DNA of 64,000 nucleotides, taken from NCBI GenBank assembly GCA_944380065.1, contig CALWGM010000093.1, forward strand, positions 1 through 64,000. The letters run 5' to 3'. Under the pieces are notes generated by a model that was not told where the DNA came from, did no database searches, and saw nothing but the letters and a program-made list of their open reading frames with translations. This DNA is from an uncultured Lachnospiraceae bacterium (GTDB lineage: Bacteria; Bacillota; Clostridia; Lachnospirales; Lachnospiraceae). The position numbers and the translations under genes were made by a program. Shown here piece by piece: positions 1 to 8,500 of the stretch (the stretch's first letter is position 1; the number at the start of each line of letters is the position of its first letter).

Positions 1-45
1 CATGGACGCCAGAAATGTAAAAATAAACCTTCTCACGATCAGCAT
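1..45 (-). CDS. Possible 5' end of a gene running off the left edge
   Basis: Only about 15 codons are visible. An ATG at 45 is preceded on the minus strand by an AGGAG-type ribosome binding site at normal spacing and a candidate promoter further upstream. The frame stays open to the window edge and encodes a basic then hydrophobic stretch (two arginines followed by Phe/Ile/Leu/Ala), which would suit a signal peptide or first membrane segment. No family can be named from so little. The call rests on the start signals alone. Confidence 0.45.
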   Translation of the reverse strand, partial: MLIVRRFIFTFLASM

Positions 46-106
46 ACAATACTCCTGCCTTCAACTTCTCTTTTGCATGATTGTTCTCAGATTTTCTGTG
101 AATATT

Positions 107-135
107 AATATAAATCAAATGTTTCCCCTATGCAA
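107..135 (-). promoter_or_regulatory. Candidate sigma-A promoter for the left-edge gene
   Basis: On the minus strand a TTGCAT -35 box (130-135) and a TATATT -10 box (107-112) are separated by exactly 17 bases. It lies between the terminator of the small membrane protein gene and the start at 45. The -35 box is weak. Confidence 0.35.
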
Positions 136-196
136 TCAGATTCATAAATTCTTAAGGAAAGAATAAACAAAACTGCAACTGAAAAAACAGAGCATG

Positions 197-224
197 AAAA
201 AAGCTCCGGAAGCCGCTCCGGAGC
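197..224 (-). terminator. Rho-independent terminator of the 52-aa membrane protein gene
   Basis: On the minus strand an 8-bp perfect stem (GCTCCGGA/TCCGGAGC, loop of six) is followed directly by six T residues. It sits 9 bases after the stop codon of the small gene at 233-391. Confidence 0.8.
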
Positions 225-232
225 CAGATGTC

Positions 233-391
233 CTACCGCTTCGGCGGCAGAAGCAGATTGATGATCAGCGCGATCCATGAGAAAAAGATACTCAGGACAA
301 CCCATGCTGCCACGCTTCTCCCCTTGTTCTGGGCAATCTTGATATTAAGAATCAGGCATACGATCCAGATAATTGCACCAACAATATACAT
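233..391 (-). CDS. Small hydrophobic membrane protein (52 aa), unknown function
   Basis: This short gene encodes 52 residues beginning MYIVGAIIWIV and ending LLLPPKR. It shows two hydrophobic segments (about residues 2-20 and 28-48) joined by a short polar turn with Asn, Lys, Gly and Arg, so a two-pass inner-membrane hairpin is likely. A strong GGGAGGTG ribosome binding site precedes the ATG, and a good terminator follows the stop. It lies 34 bases downstream of aroK on the same strand and may be co-transcribed with it. It resembles the many small uncharacterised two-helix proteins of Clostridia. No function can be assigned. Confidence 0.75.
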   Translation of the reverse strand: MYIVGAIIWIVCLILNIKIAQNKGRSVAAWVVLSIFFSWIALIINLLLPPKR

Positions 392-425
392 ATACTCACA
401 CCTCCCTCCCCGTCCGGGAACAGAC

Positions 426-971
426 TCAAACTCCCTTTTTTCTTATGAGCTCCAGAATCTCCTGCGCGATCGCGGCAGGAGTTTTATCATCTGTGGAGAC
501 TCTTACATCACAGGCTGACTCGTAAGCGGCGCGCCGCTGCTCCATCAGCTGTGCAATGTACGCAACATTCATATGGCCGTTTAAGACCGGCCTGTTTTTC
601 CCATATCTGACCCGCTGAAATACCGTTTCTGGTTCGGCCGTCAGAAGCACGATCTGTCCGCAGGACTTCATGATCGCCACATTCTCCGGGCGCAGCACCG
701 TGCCGCCGCCGCAGGAAATCAACGCCGGGGTACGCGCCGAGAGAATCCGCAGCATCTGCGTCTCCTTCTCCCGGAAACAGGATTCCCCGAACTTTTCAAA
801 CATCGCCGGGATACTCATGCCCGCCTCGCTGACAATCATCTGATCCATATCGATCTCCCTGACCTGCAGCAGATCTCTCAATTTTCTGGAGACAGTACTC
901 TTCCCCGTCCCCATAAATCCAATCAGGAATATATGCTGTTTCAGCTGTCTTTTCTTCTGTTCTTCCGCCAT
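426..971 (-). CDS. aroK: Shikimate kinase
   Basis: This 181-residue cytosolic enzyme phosphorylates shikimate to shikimate 3-phosphate with ATP, the fifth step of the chorismate pathway. The Walker A motif GFMGTGKST is at residues 18-26. Asp41/Asp43 match the Mg and shikimate-binding aspartates, Arg67 lies in the shikimate-binding segment, and the Gly triplet after Cys87 (88-90) is the family's substrate loop. A GAGG ribosome binding site lies seven bases before the ATG. Size and motif order are normal for the family. It is downstream of aroD in the same transcription unit, and the first half of the pathway continues divergently with aroE and DAHP synthase. Confidence 0.95.
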   Translation of the reverse strand: MAEEQKKRQLKQHIFLIGFMGTGKSTVSRKLRDLLQVREIDMDQMIVSEAGMSIPAMFEKFGESCFREKETQMLRILSARTPALISCGGGTVLRPENVAIMKSCGQIVLLTAEPETVFQRVRYGKNRPVLNGHMNVAYIAQLMEQRRAAYESACDVRVSTDDKTPAAIAQEILELIRKKGV

Positions 972-1008
972 ATGTAATCCTCATAAATGATTTCCGCAAA
1001 CGCAATGA

Positions 1009-1773
1009 TTATGCCATCCCCTCATGCAGCGCCTCCAGAACCATCTCCAGACGGTCTGCCTGCATCTGCCCCGGCGCGGAAACATCGCCGTCGGCCCCGA
1101 AGGTAATACAGGAACCAAACGCCTCTCCCGCAACCCGGCTGATCACCCCCAGGCTGCCCATGGACATGGTCACCAGCGGCAGCGCCGGATATCTCTGTTT
1201 CATATCATTGGTCACTTTCATCAGCCGCAGCACGTCATCCGCACGCTGCGGCATCACTGCCAGTTTCGCCACATCCGCGCCGCCCTGCCGCATCTGATCC
1301 AGCAGCATACGCAAAATCCTGTCATCCGGCGTGCCCTGGAAATCATGGTGGGACGCGATCACCCGCACCCCCATCCGCTGGAAACGGCGGATCTCACGTT
1401 CCGGCCTGGCCGCCTCAAAAAACTCCAGATCGATCAGATCTATGCAGCCGCTTTTCGCCGCAATCTCATTCAGATGCAGGATCTGCTTCTCCGGCAGCTG
1501 CCCGTTGCCGCCCTGCTTCCTCGTGCGGAAGGTAAACAGCATCACCGTCTCCTGCACCAGCGGACGGATCCTCTCTAAGACTGCCCGAACCCGTTCCGGT
1601 TCTGCCGCCCCGGCAAAACAGTCCACCCGCCACTCGATCATCTGCGCCTTATGTTCTGTCAGTCTGCAGACCTTCTCTGCAATCTGTTCCTCCCCTGCCT
1701 CCGTCACAGGGATACAGATCAGCGGACGTCCCTCTCCGATCCTCTTTCCCTTGATCTCAAATGGTTCCTGCAT
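1009..1773 (-). CDS. aroD: 3-dehydroquinate dehydratase, type I
   Basis: This enzyme dehydrates 3-dehydroquinate to 3-dehydroshikimate by a Schiff-base mechanism. The family residues are present: IEWRVD near residue 46, the catalytic His in ASHHDF near 143, and the Schiff-base Lys in DVAKLAV near 170. The open frame extends upstream to 1857, but a promoter at 1829-1857 would start RNA near 1822, so the long form cannot be fully transcribed from it. The ATG at 1773 gives 254 residues, the usual family length, and starts with the typical IKGKRIGEG region. I chose that start. It is followed by aroK after 37 bases, so the two form one operon. Confidence 0.93.
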   Translation of the reverse strand: MQEPFEIKGKRIGEGRPLICIPVTEAGEEQIAEKVCRLTEHKAQMIEWRVDCFAGAAEPERVRAVLERIRPLVQETVMLFTFRTRKQGGNGQLPEKQILHLNEIAAKSGCIDLIDLEFFEAARPEREIRRFQRMGVRVIASHHDFQGTPDDRILRMLLDQMRQGGADVAKLAVMPQRADDVLRLMKVTNDMKQRYPALPLVTMSMGSLGVISRVAGEAFGSCITFGADGDVSAPGQMQADRLEMVLEALHEGMA

Positions 1774-1828
1774 CAACGGTTCCCTGCCTTCCCCGGTACC
1801 GGAAATCTGTACCGCATATTCCGTCCTT

Positions 1829-1857
1829 AGTATATAATATTCGAGAGGAAGCCGCAA
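1829..1857 (-). promoter_or_regulatory. Promoter of aroD-aroK
   Basis: On the minus strand TTGCGG (1852-1857) and TATACT (1829-1834) are 17 bases apart. It lies back to back with the aroE promoter and supports the internal aroD start at 1773. Confidence 0.55.
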
Positions 1858-1878
1858 GTCATTGCCGAAATAAAAAAA

Positions 1879-1907
1879 TTGACTTTATCGTCTCCCCGTT
1901 TTATCAT
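1879..1907 (+). promoter_or_regulatory. Promoter of aroE-DAHP synthase-tmcAL
   Basis: TTGACT at 1879-1884 and TATCAT at 1902-1907 are separated by 17 bases, a near-consensus sigma-A promoter about 30 bases upstream of the aroE start. The two divergent aro promoters have -35 boxes about 21 bases apart, so one regulator could control both. Confidence 0.75.
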
Positions 1908-1938
1908 ATTTTAGAAAACACACGAAAGGACTGGATTT

Positions 1939-2805
1939 ATGGAAATTACAGGAAAAACCCGCCTGACCGGGCTGATCGGCAGCCCAGTGGCGCACAGCAT
2001 TTCCCCGCAGATGCACAACGAGGCCTTCCGCCTTCTGGGACTGGACTATGTATACCTGGCCTTTGACCTGGGGCATTCCAGCCTGCGGCAGGCAGTGGAA
2101 GGGCTGCGGGAGATCGGCTGCCGCGGCTTCAATGTGACCATGCCCTACAAGGTACCGATCCTGGAATTTATGGACGAGCTGACGCCTGCCGCCCGGATCG
2201 CCGGCGCCTGCAATACGGTGATCATCAAAGACGGCCGGATGACCGGCCACACCACGGACGGCGTTGGCTTCATGCAGTCTGTGACGGATGCGGGGCACAA
2301 TATTTTCAGGAAGAAAATGACGATTCTCGGCGCCGGCGGCGCCGCTACCGCCATCATCACCCAGGCCGCGCTGGATGGCGTGCGCAGGATCGATATTTTC
2401 CGCCGCAGCCGCCCGGAGGCATTTTCCGCCACCGAGTCCTTCGCCCGGAAGGTACAGCAGGAAACCGGCTGCCGCGTGCGCGTCTTCGACATTGCCGACA
2501 CCCGGGAGCTGAGGGACAGCCTGGAAGAGTCCGCGATCCTGGTCAACGCCACCAATGTGGGAATGATTCCCCATGAAGACGGCTGCCCCATCAGCGATCC
2601 ATCTCTCCTGCGTCCGGGTCTGATCGTCGGCGATATTATTTACAATCCCAGAAAAACCCGGCTGTACCGGATGGCAGAATCCGCCGGCTGCCCGGTTTTC
2701 AACGGAATGTATATGCTCCTTTTCCAGGGAGCCGCTTCGTTCCACTGCTGGACCGGGCAGAGAATGCCGATCGAACCGATCCGCAGAAAATATTTCAGCC
2801 GCTGA
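1939..2805 (+). CDS. aroE: Shikimate dehydrogenase (NADP+)
   Basis: This 288-residue enzyme reduces 3-dehydroshikimate to shikimate. The N-terminal substrate domain carries the shikimate-binding serines in SPVAHSISP (Ser20, Ser22) and the catalytic Lys in NVTMPYK (about 71). A conserved TTDG segment follows. The C-terminal Rossmann domain has the dinucleotide motif GAGGAATA near residue 131. An AAAGGA ribosome binding site lies about nine bases before the ATG. The next gene, DAHP synthase, starts 48 bases downstream, so they are likely co-transcribed. It is a standard AroE with nothing missing. Confidence 0.95.
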   Translation: MEITGKTRLTGLIGSPVAHSISPQMHNEAFRLLGLDYVYLAFDLGHSSLRQAVEGLREIGCRGFNVTMPYKVPILEFMDELTPAARIAGACNTVIIKDGRMTGHTTDGVGFMQSVTDAGHNIFRKKMTILGAGGAATAIITQAALDGVRRIDIFRRSRPEAFSATESFARKVQQETGCRVRVFDIADTRELRDSLEESAILVNATNVGMIPHEDGCPISDPSLLRPGLIVGDIIYNPRKTRLYRMAESAGCPVFNGMYMLLFQGAASFHCWTGQRMPIEPIRRKYFSR

Positions 2806-2853
2806 CAACACGGATCCGATCCATCCTTACAATAGAAGAAAAGAGGTATCAAC

Positions 2854-3882
2854 ATGAGTTTCACATATTTAAACCAGCTGCCCACCCCGGCGCAGATCAA
2901 AGAAGAATTCCCCTTATCCGAAGCACTGCGCCGCATCAAAGCCGAAAGAGACGCAGAGATCGGCGCCGTCCTAAAGGGTGAATCCGACAAATTCCTGGTC
3001 ATCATCGGTCCCTGCTCCGCGGACAATGAGACATCGGTCATGGACTATATCCACCGTCTGGCCAGAGTCAATGAGCAGACGAAGGACAGGCTGATCCTGA
3101 TCCCCCGTATTTACACCAACAAACCCCGGACCACCGGGGAGGGCTATAAGGGAATCGCCACCCAGCCGGATCCGGAAGCAAAACCGGACATGGTGGCCGG
3201 CCTGGTCGCTGTGCGCAAACTGCATCTGCGCGCCATCCAGGAGACCGGGCTTTCCCCTGCGGATGAGATGCTGTATCCGGAAAACTGGGATTACGTGGAT
3301 GACCTTCTGTCCTATGTGGCCATCGGCGCCCGCTCGGTGGAGGATCAGCAGCACCGGCTGACAGTCAGCGGATTCGACGTGGCCAGCGGCATGAAAAATC
3401 CCACCAGCGGCGATTTCTCTGTCATGCTGAACTCTGTTTACGCGGCACAGCATCCCCACCATTTTGTACACCGGGGCTGGGAAGTGGATACCAGCGGCAA
3501 TCCCCTGGCCCATGTGATCCTGCGGGGCGCGGTGAACAAACGCGGCGTAGCCAGCCCCAATTACCACTATGAGGATCTGATCCGCTTAAATGAGATGTAT
3601 CAGGACATGCAGCTGGTGCATCCGGCCTGTGTGGTGGACGCCAATCACTCCAATTCCGACAAGAAATATATGGAACAGATCCGGATCGTGGATGAGGTGC
3701 TGCATAACCGCCGGATTTCCCCCGCTATCCACGCCCTGGTGAAAGGCGTTATGATCGAAAGCTACATTGAGCCGGGAAATCAGAAAATCGGTTCCCACAT
3801 CTACGGCAAATCCATCACGGATCCCTGCCTGGGATGGGAGGATTCAGAAAAACTGCTCTATGAGATCGCAGAACTGGTCTGA
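2854..3882 (+). CDS. aroF: 3-deoxy-7-phosphoheptulonate synthase, class I
   Basis: This enzyme condenses phosphoenolpyruvate and erythrose 4-phosphate to DAHP, the committed first step of aromatic synthesis. It has 342 residues, the size of the E. coli AroF/G/H type. The GPCSAD motif is at 52-57, the PEP-binding KPRTTGEGYKG segment is near 90-100, and a conserved DANHSNSDKK segment follows later. There is no fused chorismate mutase or ACT domain, so any feedback control would act through the class I fold itself. Which aromatic amino acid inhibits it cannot be read from sequence, and the symbol is by family only. A GAGG ribosome binding site precedes the ATG. Confidence 0.93.
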   Translation: MSFTYLNQLPTPAQIKEEFPLSEALRRIKAERDAEIGAVLKGESDKFLVIIGPCSADNETSVMDYIHRLARVNEQTKDRLILIPRIYTNKPRTTGEGYKGIATQPDPEAKPDMVAGLVAVRKLHLRAIQETGLSPADEMLYPENWDYVDDLLSYVAIGARSVEDQQHRLTVSGFDVASGMKNPTSGDFSVMLNSVYAAQHPHHFVHRGWEVDTSGNPLAHVILRGAVNKRGVASPNYHYEDLIRLNEMYQDMQLVHPACVVDANHSNSDKKYMEQIRIVDEVLHNRRISPAIHALVKGVMIESYIEPGNQKIGSHIYGKSITDPCLGWEDSEKLLYEIAELV

Positions 3883-3929
3883 GGAAAATACCCGGCTGCG
3901 GACGGGTAAAACAGAAAAGAGGAAACCAT

Positions 3930-5195
3930 ATGGTCACAGCCGGAATTATTGCGGAATATAATCCATTCCACAACGGACACCAGTTTCATATCGAAGAGAC
4001 GCGCCGGGAAACCGGCGCGGATTTTGTCATTGCCGTCATGAGCGGCAATTTTGTCCAGCGGGGCGCTCCTGCGCTGCTGGACAAATTTACCCGCGCCCGG
4101 ATGGCCTTAGAGGGCGGCGCCGACCTGATTCTGGAGCTTCCCGCAGCGTCTGTCCTCTCCCATGCGGAAGGGTTCGCGGCGGGAGGCGTCTGCCTTCTGG
4201 AACGGTCAGGAGTGACAGACTGGCTCAGCTTCGGCTGCGAGGACAGCGGGGAGGACGCGCTCTTTCTGCAGACGGCGCGAGTGCTGGCCGGAGAACCGGC
4301 TGTCTACCGTGAAACGCTGGCCGCGGGCCTGCGGGCAGGGGAAAGCTTCCCCAAAGCCCGGGAACGTGCCGCCCTCTCCTGCCTGCAGCCCGCTTCGGAA
4401 GCAGAAAGAGAAAACATCCGCCGCTTTCTCTCCCGCCCCAACAACACCCTGGGGCTGGAATACCAGAAAGCGATCCTGAAATACGGCTGCCGTCTGAAGA
4501 CCTGCCGGGTCTCCCGCCGCGGAAGCGGCTACCACAGCCGGGAGGTTTCCTCCCCCTTTGCCTCCGCCACCGCCATCCGCAGCCTTCTCCTTGCACAGAC
4601 ACACGCCGACGGGACTCCGGCTGCCGCCTTACAGAGCCAGGTTCCGCCGTCTGTCTTCACGCAGCTGCTGGCGGCGGATCAACAGCACGCCCTGCTCCGG
4701 GAACATGATTTTTCCAGCCTGCTCTTTTATGCCCTGCTGAAAAACAAAGACCGTCTCGACGCATTCCATCCCTCCGGCGCGGATCTCGCAGCCCGCACCC
4801 GCAGGCTGCTGGAAGATTTTACCGATTGGGATTCCTTTGTCCTGCTGGTCAAATCCAAGCACCAGACCTACACCGGCGTCAGCCGTTATTTCGCCAGGAT
4901 TCTCCTGAATCTGGATCAGGAATATCTGCAGGCGGCAGCCCGCTGTCAGTACGCCCCCTACGCCCGCGTGCTGGGATTCCGCCAATCGGCGGCTCCCCTG
5001 CTGAAAGAGCTCCGGCGCAAAACCGACATCCCGGTTCTGATGCAGCCCGCCAAAGCAGACAGGCTCTTAAGCAAAGACGGACTCCGCCTGCTGCAGTCGG
5101 ATCTTGACGCATCCGAACTGTACCGCCATGTCCTCTTTTCCCGCTGCGGCCGCCGCCTCAGATCCGATTTCCGCCAGCCGCTGATTGTTTTATAG
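3930..5195 (+). CDS. tmcAL: tRNA(Met) cytidine acetate ligase (TmcAL/YlbM family)
   Basis: This 421-residue nucleotidyltransferase-fold protein matches the TmcAL family, which activates acetate with ATP and forms N4-acetylcytidine at the wobble position of elongator tRNA-Met. The N-terminus has the family signature AEYNPFHNGH with the HxGH adenylate motif at residues 14-17, then SGNFVQRGAP and a Lys/Arg pair typical of the family. A GAGG ribosome binding site lies before the ATG. It is the third gene of the aroE unit, 47 bases after DAHP synthase. The association with aro genes is probably just operon packing. Family assignment is firm; activity is by homology. Confidence 0.88.
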   Translation: MVTAGIIAEYNPFHNGHQFHIEETRRETGADFVIAVMSGNFVQRGAPALLDKFTRARMALEGGADLILELPAASVLSHAEGFAAGGVCLLERSGVTDWLSFGCEDSGEDALFLQTARVLAGEPAVYRETLAAGLRAGESFPKARERAALSCLQPASEAERENIRRFLSRPNNTLGLEYQKAILKYGCRLKTCRVSRRGSGYHSREVSSPFASATAIRSLLLAQTHADGTPAAALQSQVPPSVFTQLLAADQQHALLREHDFSSLLFYALLKNKDRLDAFHPSGADLAARTRRLLEDFTDWDSFVLLVKSKHQTYTGVSRYFARILLNLDQEYLQAAARCQYAPYARVLGFRQSAAPLLKELRRKTDIPVLMQPAKADRLLSKDGLRLLQSDLDASELYRHVLFSRCGRRLRSDFRQPLIVL

Positions 5196-5221
5196 GCGTC
5201 TGACCCGTCTTTTTCCGGCCT

Positions 5222-5249
5222 GCAGCAAAAAGTCTTTTCTTTTTGCTGC
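5222..5249 (+). terminator. Hairpin, probable terminator after tmcAL
   Basis: The arms GCAGCAAAAAG and CTTTTTGCTGC form an 11-bp perfect stem with a six-base loop, 26 bases past the tmcAL stop. The following bases are C/T-rich rather than a clean T tract, so termination is plausible but not certain. Confidence 0.5.
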
Positions 5250-5427
5250 GCCCCTCTTCCCTGAATTGTCCGTTCCGGGCACTTTCATTTTTGAAAGTTT
5301 TTACGTCATTTCTTTTCTGTTTCCCCTTGTTTATGAATTATTTTCATTCAAATCCTTCATATTTTCTCGTTATTTTCTTAACATACTCTGTTTTTCCAGG
5401 AAAATCTGAATTTTTCATTTTTTCCTC

Positions 5428-5456
5428 TTGCATTTATCTAACAAATTTCCTATACT
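5428..5456 (+). promoter_or_regulatory. Promoter of pyc
   Basis: TTGCAT (5428-5433) and TATACT (5451-5456) are separated by 17 bases. The predicted RNA start near 5463 lies downstream of an in-frame ATG at 5428, which excludes that ATG and supports the pyc start at 5533. Confidence 0.7.
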
Positions 5457-5487
5457 GTATTTATGTTGTGAAAGGCAGACATCGTAC

Positions 5488-5499
5488 ATCATATATGAT
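5488..5499. promoter_or_regulatory. Palindrome just downstream of the pyc transcription start
   Basis: ATCATATATGAT is a 12-base perfect palindrome about 25 bases after the predicted RNA start and 33 bases before the pyc ATG. The position would suit a repressor site. No regulator family is identified. Confidence 0.35.
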
Positions 5500-5532
5500 A
5501 TTTGTTTTGCTGCTAACAGAAAGGGGAACATT

Positions 5533-8500
5533 ATGAGCACTAACGTACAGATCAAACCATTCCGAAAGGTACTGGTCGCAAACCGGGGCGAGATCGCGAT
5601 CCGCGTATTCCGTGCCCTGAACGAACTGGGGATCCAGACCGTCAGCATTTTTTCCAAGGAAGACAAATACGCGCTCTTCCATTCCAAAGCAGATGAATCT
5701 TATCCGCTGAATCCGGACAAGGGTCCCATCGACGCCTACCTGGATATCGACACCATCATCCGGATCGCCCTTGCGGCGAACGTAGACGCCATCCATCCCG
5801 GATACGGCTTTCTTTCCGAGAATCCCGACTTTGTGGATGCCTGTGAGAAAAACGGCATCGTTTTCATCGGACCTTCCAGCGATATCATGAACGCCATGGG
5901 AGACAAGATCTCCTCCAAAAAAATGGCCATCGCCGCAGAGGTTCCGATCATTCCCGGCGTGGACTACGCCATCAAGGAAGTAGAGGCAGCCAAAGAAATC
6001 GCCGCGAAGGTGGGCTTCCCCATCATGCTGAAGGCCAGCAACGGCGGCGGCGGCCGGGGCATGCGTATCGTCGACCGCATGGAAGACCTGGAAAAAGAAT
6101 TCAACGAAGCGAAAAACGAATCCAAAAAAGCCTTCGGCGACGACAAGATCTTTATTGAAAAATACCTGCGCGGGCCGAAACATATCGAGGTACAGGTTCT
6201 GGGCGACAATTACGGCAACGTGGTTCATCTTTTCGACCGCGACTGTTCCGTACAGCGCCGCCATCAGAAGGTGGTGGAGTACGCTCCCGCTTTCTCTATC
6301 CCGGACGAGACACGCCAGATCATCTTTGATTCCGCTGTCCGCCTGGCAAAGCAGGTGGGCTACCGCAACGCCGGCACCTTGGAGTTCCTGGTGGACGCAG
6401 ACAACAACCCTTACTTTATCGAGATGAATCCCCGGATTCAGGTGGAGCACACCGTGACTGAGATGGTGACCGGCATCGACCTGGTGCAGTCCCAGATCCT
6501 GGTGGCAGAGGGCTACCCGTTAAATTCTGATGAAATCAGCATCCGCTCCCAGGAGGACATCCACTGCAGCGGATATTCCATCCAGACTCGTGTCACCACG
6601 GAGGATCCGGCCAACAATTTCCTGCCGGATACCGGCGAGATCACCGTTTACCGCTCCGGTTCCGGAAACGGCATCCGTCTGGACGGCGGAAACGCCTACA
6701 CCGGCGCAATGGTCTCCCCCTTCTATGACAGCCTGCTGGTAAAAGCCATTTCCTATGACCGCACCTTCAAAGGGGCTGTCCGGAAATCCCTCCGCGCCCT
6801 GCAGGAGATGCGGATCCGCGGGATCAAGACCAATATCCCCTTCCTGATCAATGTGCTGAACCACCCCACATTTGTCAGCGGGAAATGCTATACCACCTTT
6901 ATCGAGGAATCCCCGGAGCTGTTCAAGCTGAACATCAGCCAGGACCGCGCCACCAAGATCATCGAGTTCCTGGGCGACCGCATCGTCAACTCCGGCGTGG
7001 AGAACAAACCGTTCTATGAGAACCGCGTCCTGCCGAAATACGACGCTTCCAAACCGGTTTACGGCGCCAGAGACGAATTTCTGAAATTAGGCGCAAAAGG
7101 CTTTACCCAGAAGATCCTCGGGGAGAAGAAGCTGTATGTCACCGACACCACCATGCGTGACGCCCAGCAGTCCCTGATCGCCACCCGTATGCGGAGCAAA
7201 GACCTGTGCGGCGCGGCCTACGCCACCAACGCGTTTATGCAGAACGCGTTCTCTGTGGAGGCCTGGGGCGGAGCCACCTACGACACCGCCTACCGGTTCT
7301 TAAAGGAATCTCCCTGGAAGCGGCTGGAGCTGCTGCGCGAGCGGATGCCCAACACCCTGATCCAGATGCTGCTGCGGGCTTCCAACGCCGTGGGGTACAG
7401 CAACTATCCGGACAATGTGGTAAAGGAATTCATCCAGGTTTCCGCCGCGCACGGCATCGATGTATTCCGTGTGTTCGACAGCTTAAACTGGGTGGAGAAT
7501 ATGAAAATGCCCATCGAGGAATGCTTAAAGACCGGCAAGATCGTGGAGGGTACGATCTGCTATACCGGCGATATCACCAGCCCGGATGAGACCAAATATA
7601 CCCTGGACTATTATGTAAAGATGGCCCTGGAGCTGGAGAAGTTAGGATGCCACGTCATCGCCATCAAGGATATGGCGGCGCTCTTAAAGCCGCGGGCAGC
7701 CAAAGAGCTGGTGACCGCCCTGAAGCAGGAGCTCTCTGTTCCGGTACATTTACATACCCACGATTCCACCGGAAACGGCGTCAGCACCGTGCTGATGGCT
7801 GCGGAAGCCGGCGTGGATATCGTGGATCTGGCCATCGAATCCATGTCCTCCATGACCAGCCAGCCTTCCATGAACGCGGTGGTGGAGGCGCTGCGGGGCA
7901 GCAAGCGCGACACCGGGCTTGATTTCGAGGAACTGAGCGAGCTGAGCCGCTACTACGGCCGCATCCGCAAAGTATACGAGCAGTTTGAGAGCGATATGAA
8001 ATCCCCCAACACGGAGATCTACAAATACGAGATCCCCGGCGGACAGTATTCCAACCTGCTGGCACAGGTATCCAGCATGGGTTCCCCGGAGGATTTCGAG
8101 GCCATCAAGGCGCTTTACAAAGACGCCAACGACCTGCTGGGCAACATTGTCAAGGTAACGCCTACCTCCAAGGCTGTGGGCGACCTGGCCATCTTCATGT
8201 ACAAAAACGGCCTCACCAAAGACAATATCCTCACCGCAGGCGCCGGACTCTCCTACCCGGATTCCGTTGTTTCCTACTTCCAGGGAATGATGGGACAGCC
8301 CTACGGCGGTTTCCCGAAGGAGCTGCAGAAAATCGTGCTGAAGGATATCGAACCCCTGACAGACCGCCCCGGCAAGACCCTTCCGCCGGAGGACTTTGAG
8401 GCCATCAAAAAACACCTGATTGAGAAATACAATTACGGCGATAAATCTGAGGAAGTGATGCGCCAGAAGGCCATCAGCTACGCCCTCTACCCGAAGGTAT

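Larger units (their letters stand above)
5196..5532 (+). other. Intergenic region with pyc leader (337 bases)
   Basis: This gene-free stretch holds an 11-bp perfect hairpin soon after tmcAL (5222-5249), then about 170 bases of T-rich sequence in which I see no gene or known riboswitch. The pyc promoter (5428-5456) and a 12-base palindrome (5488-5499) follow just ahead of pyc. Short frames inside it have no ribosome binding sites. Confidence 0.6.
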
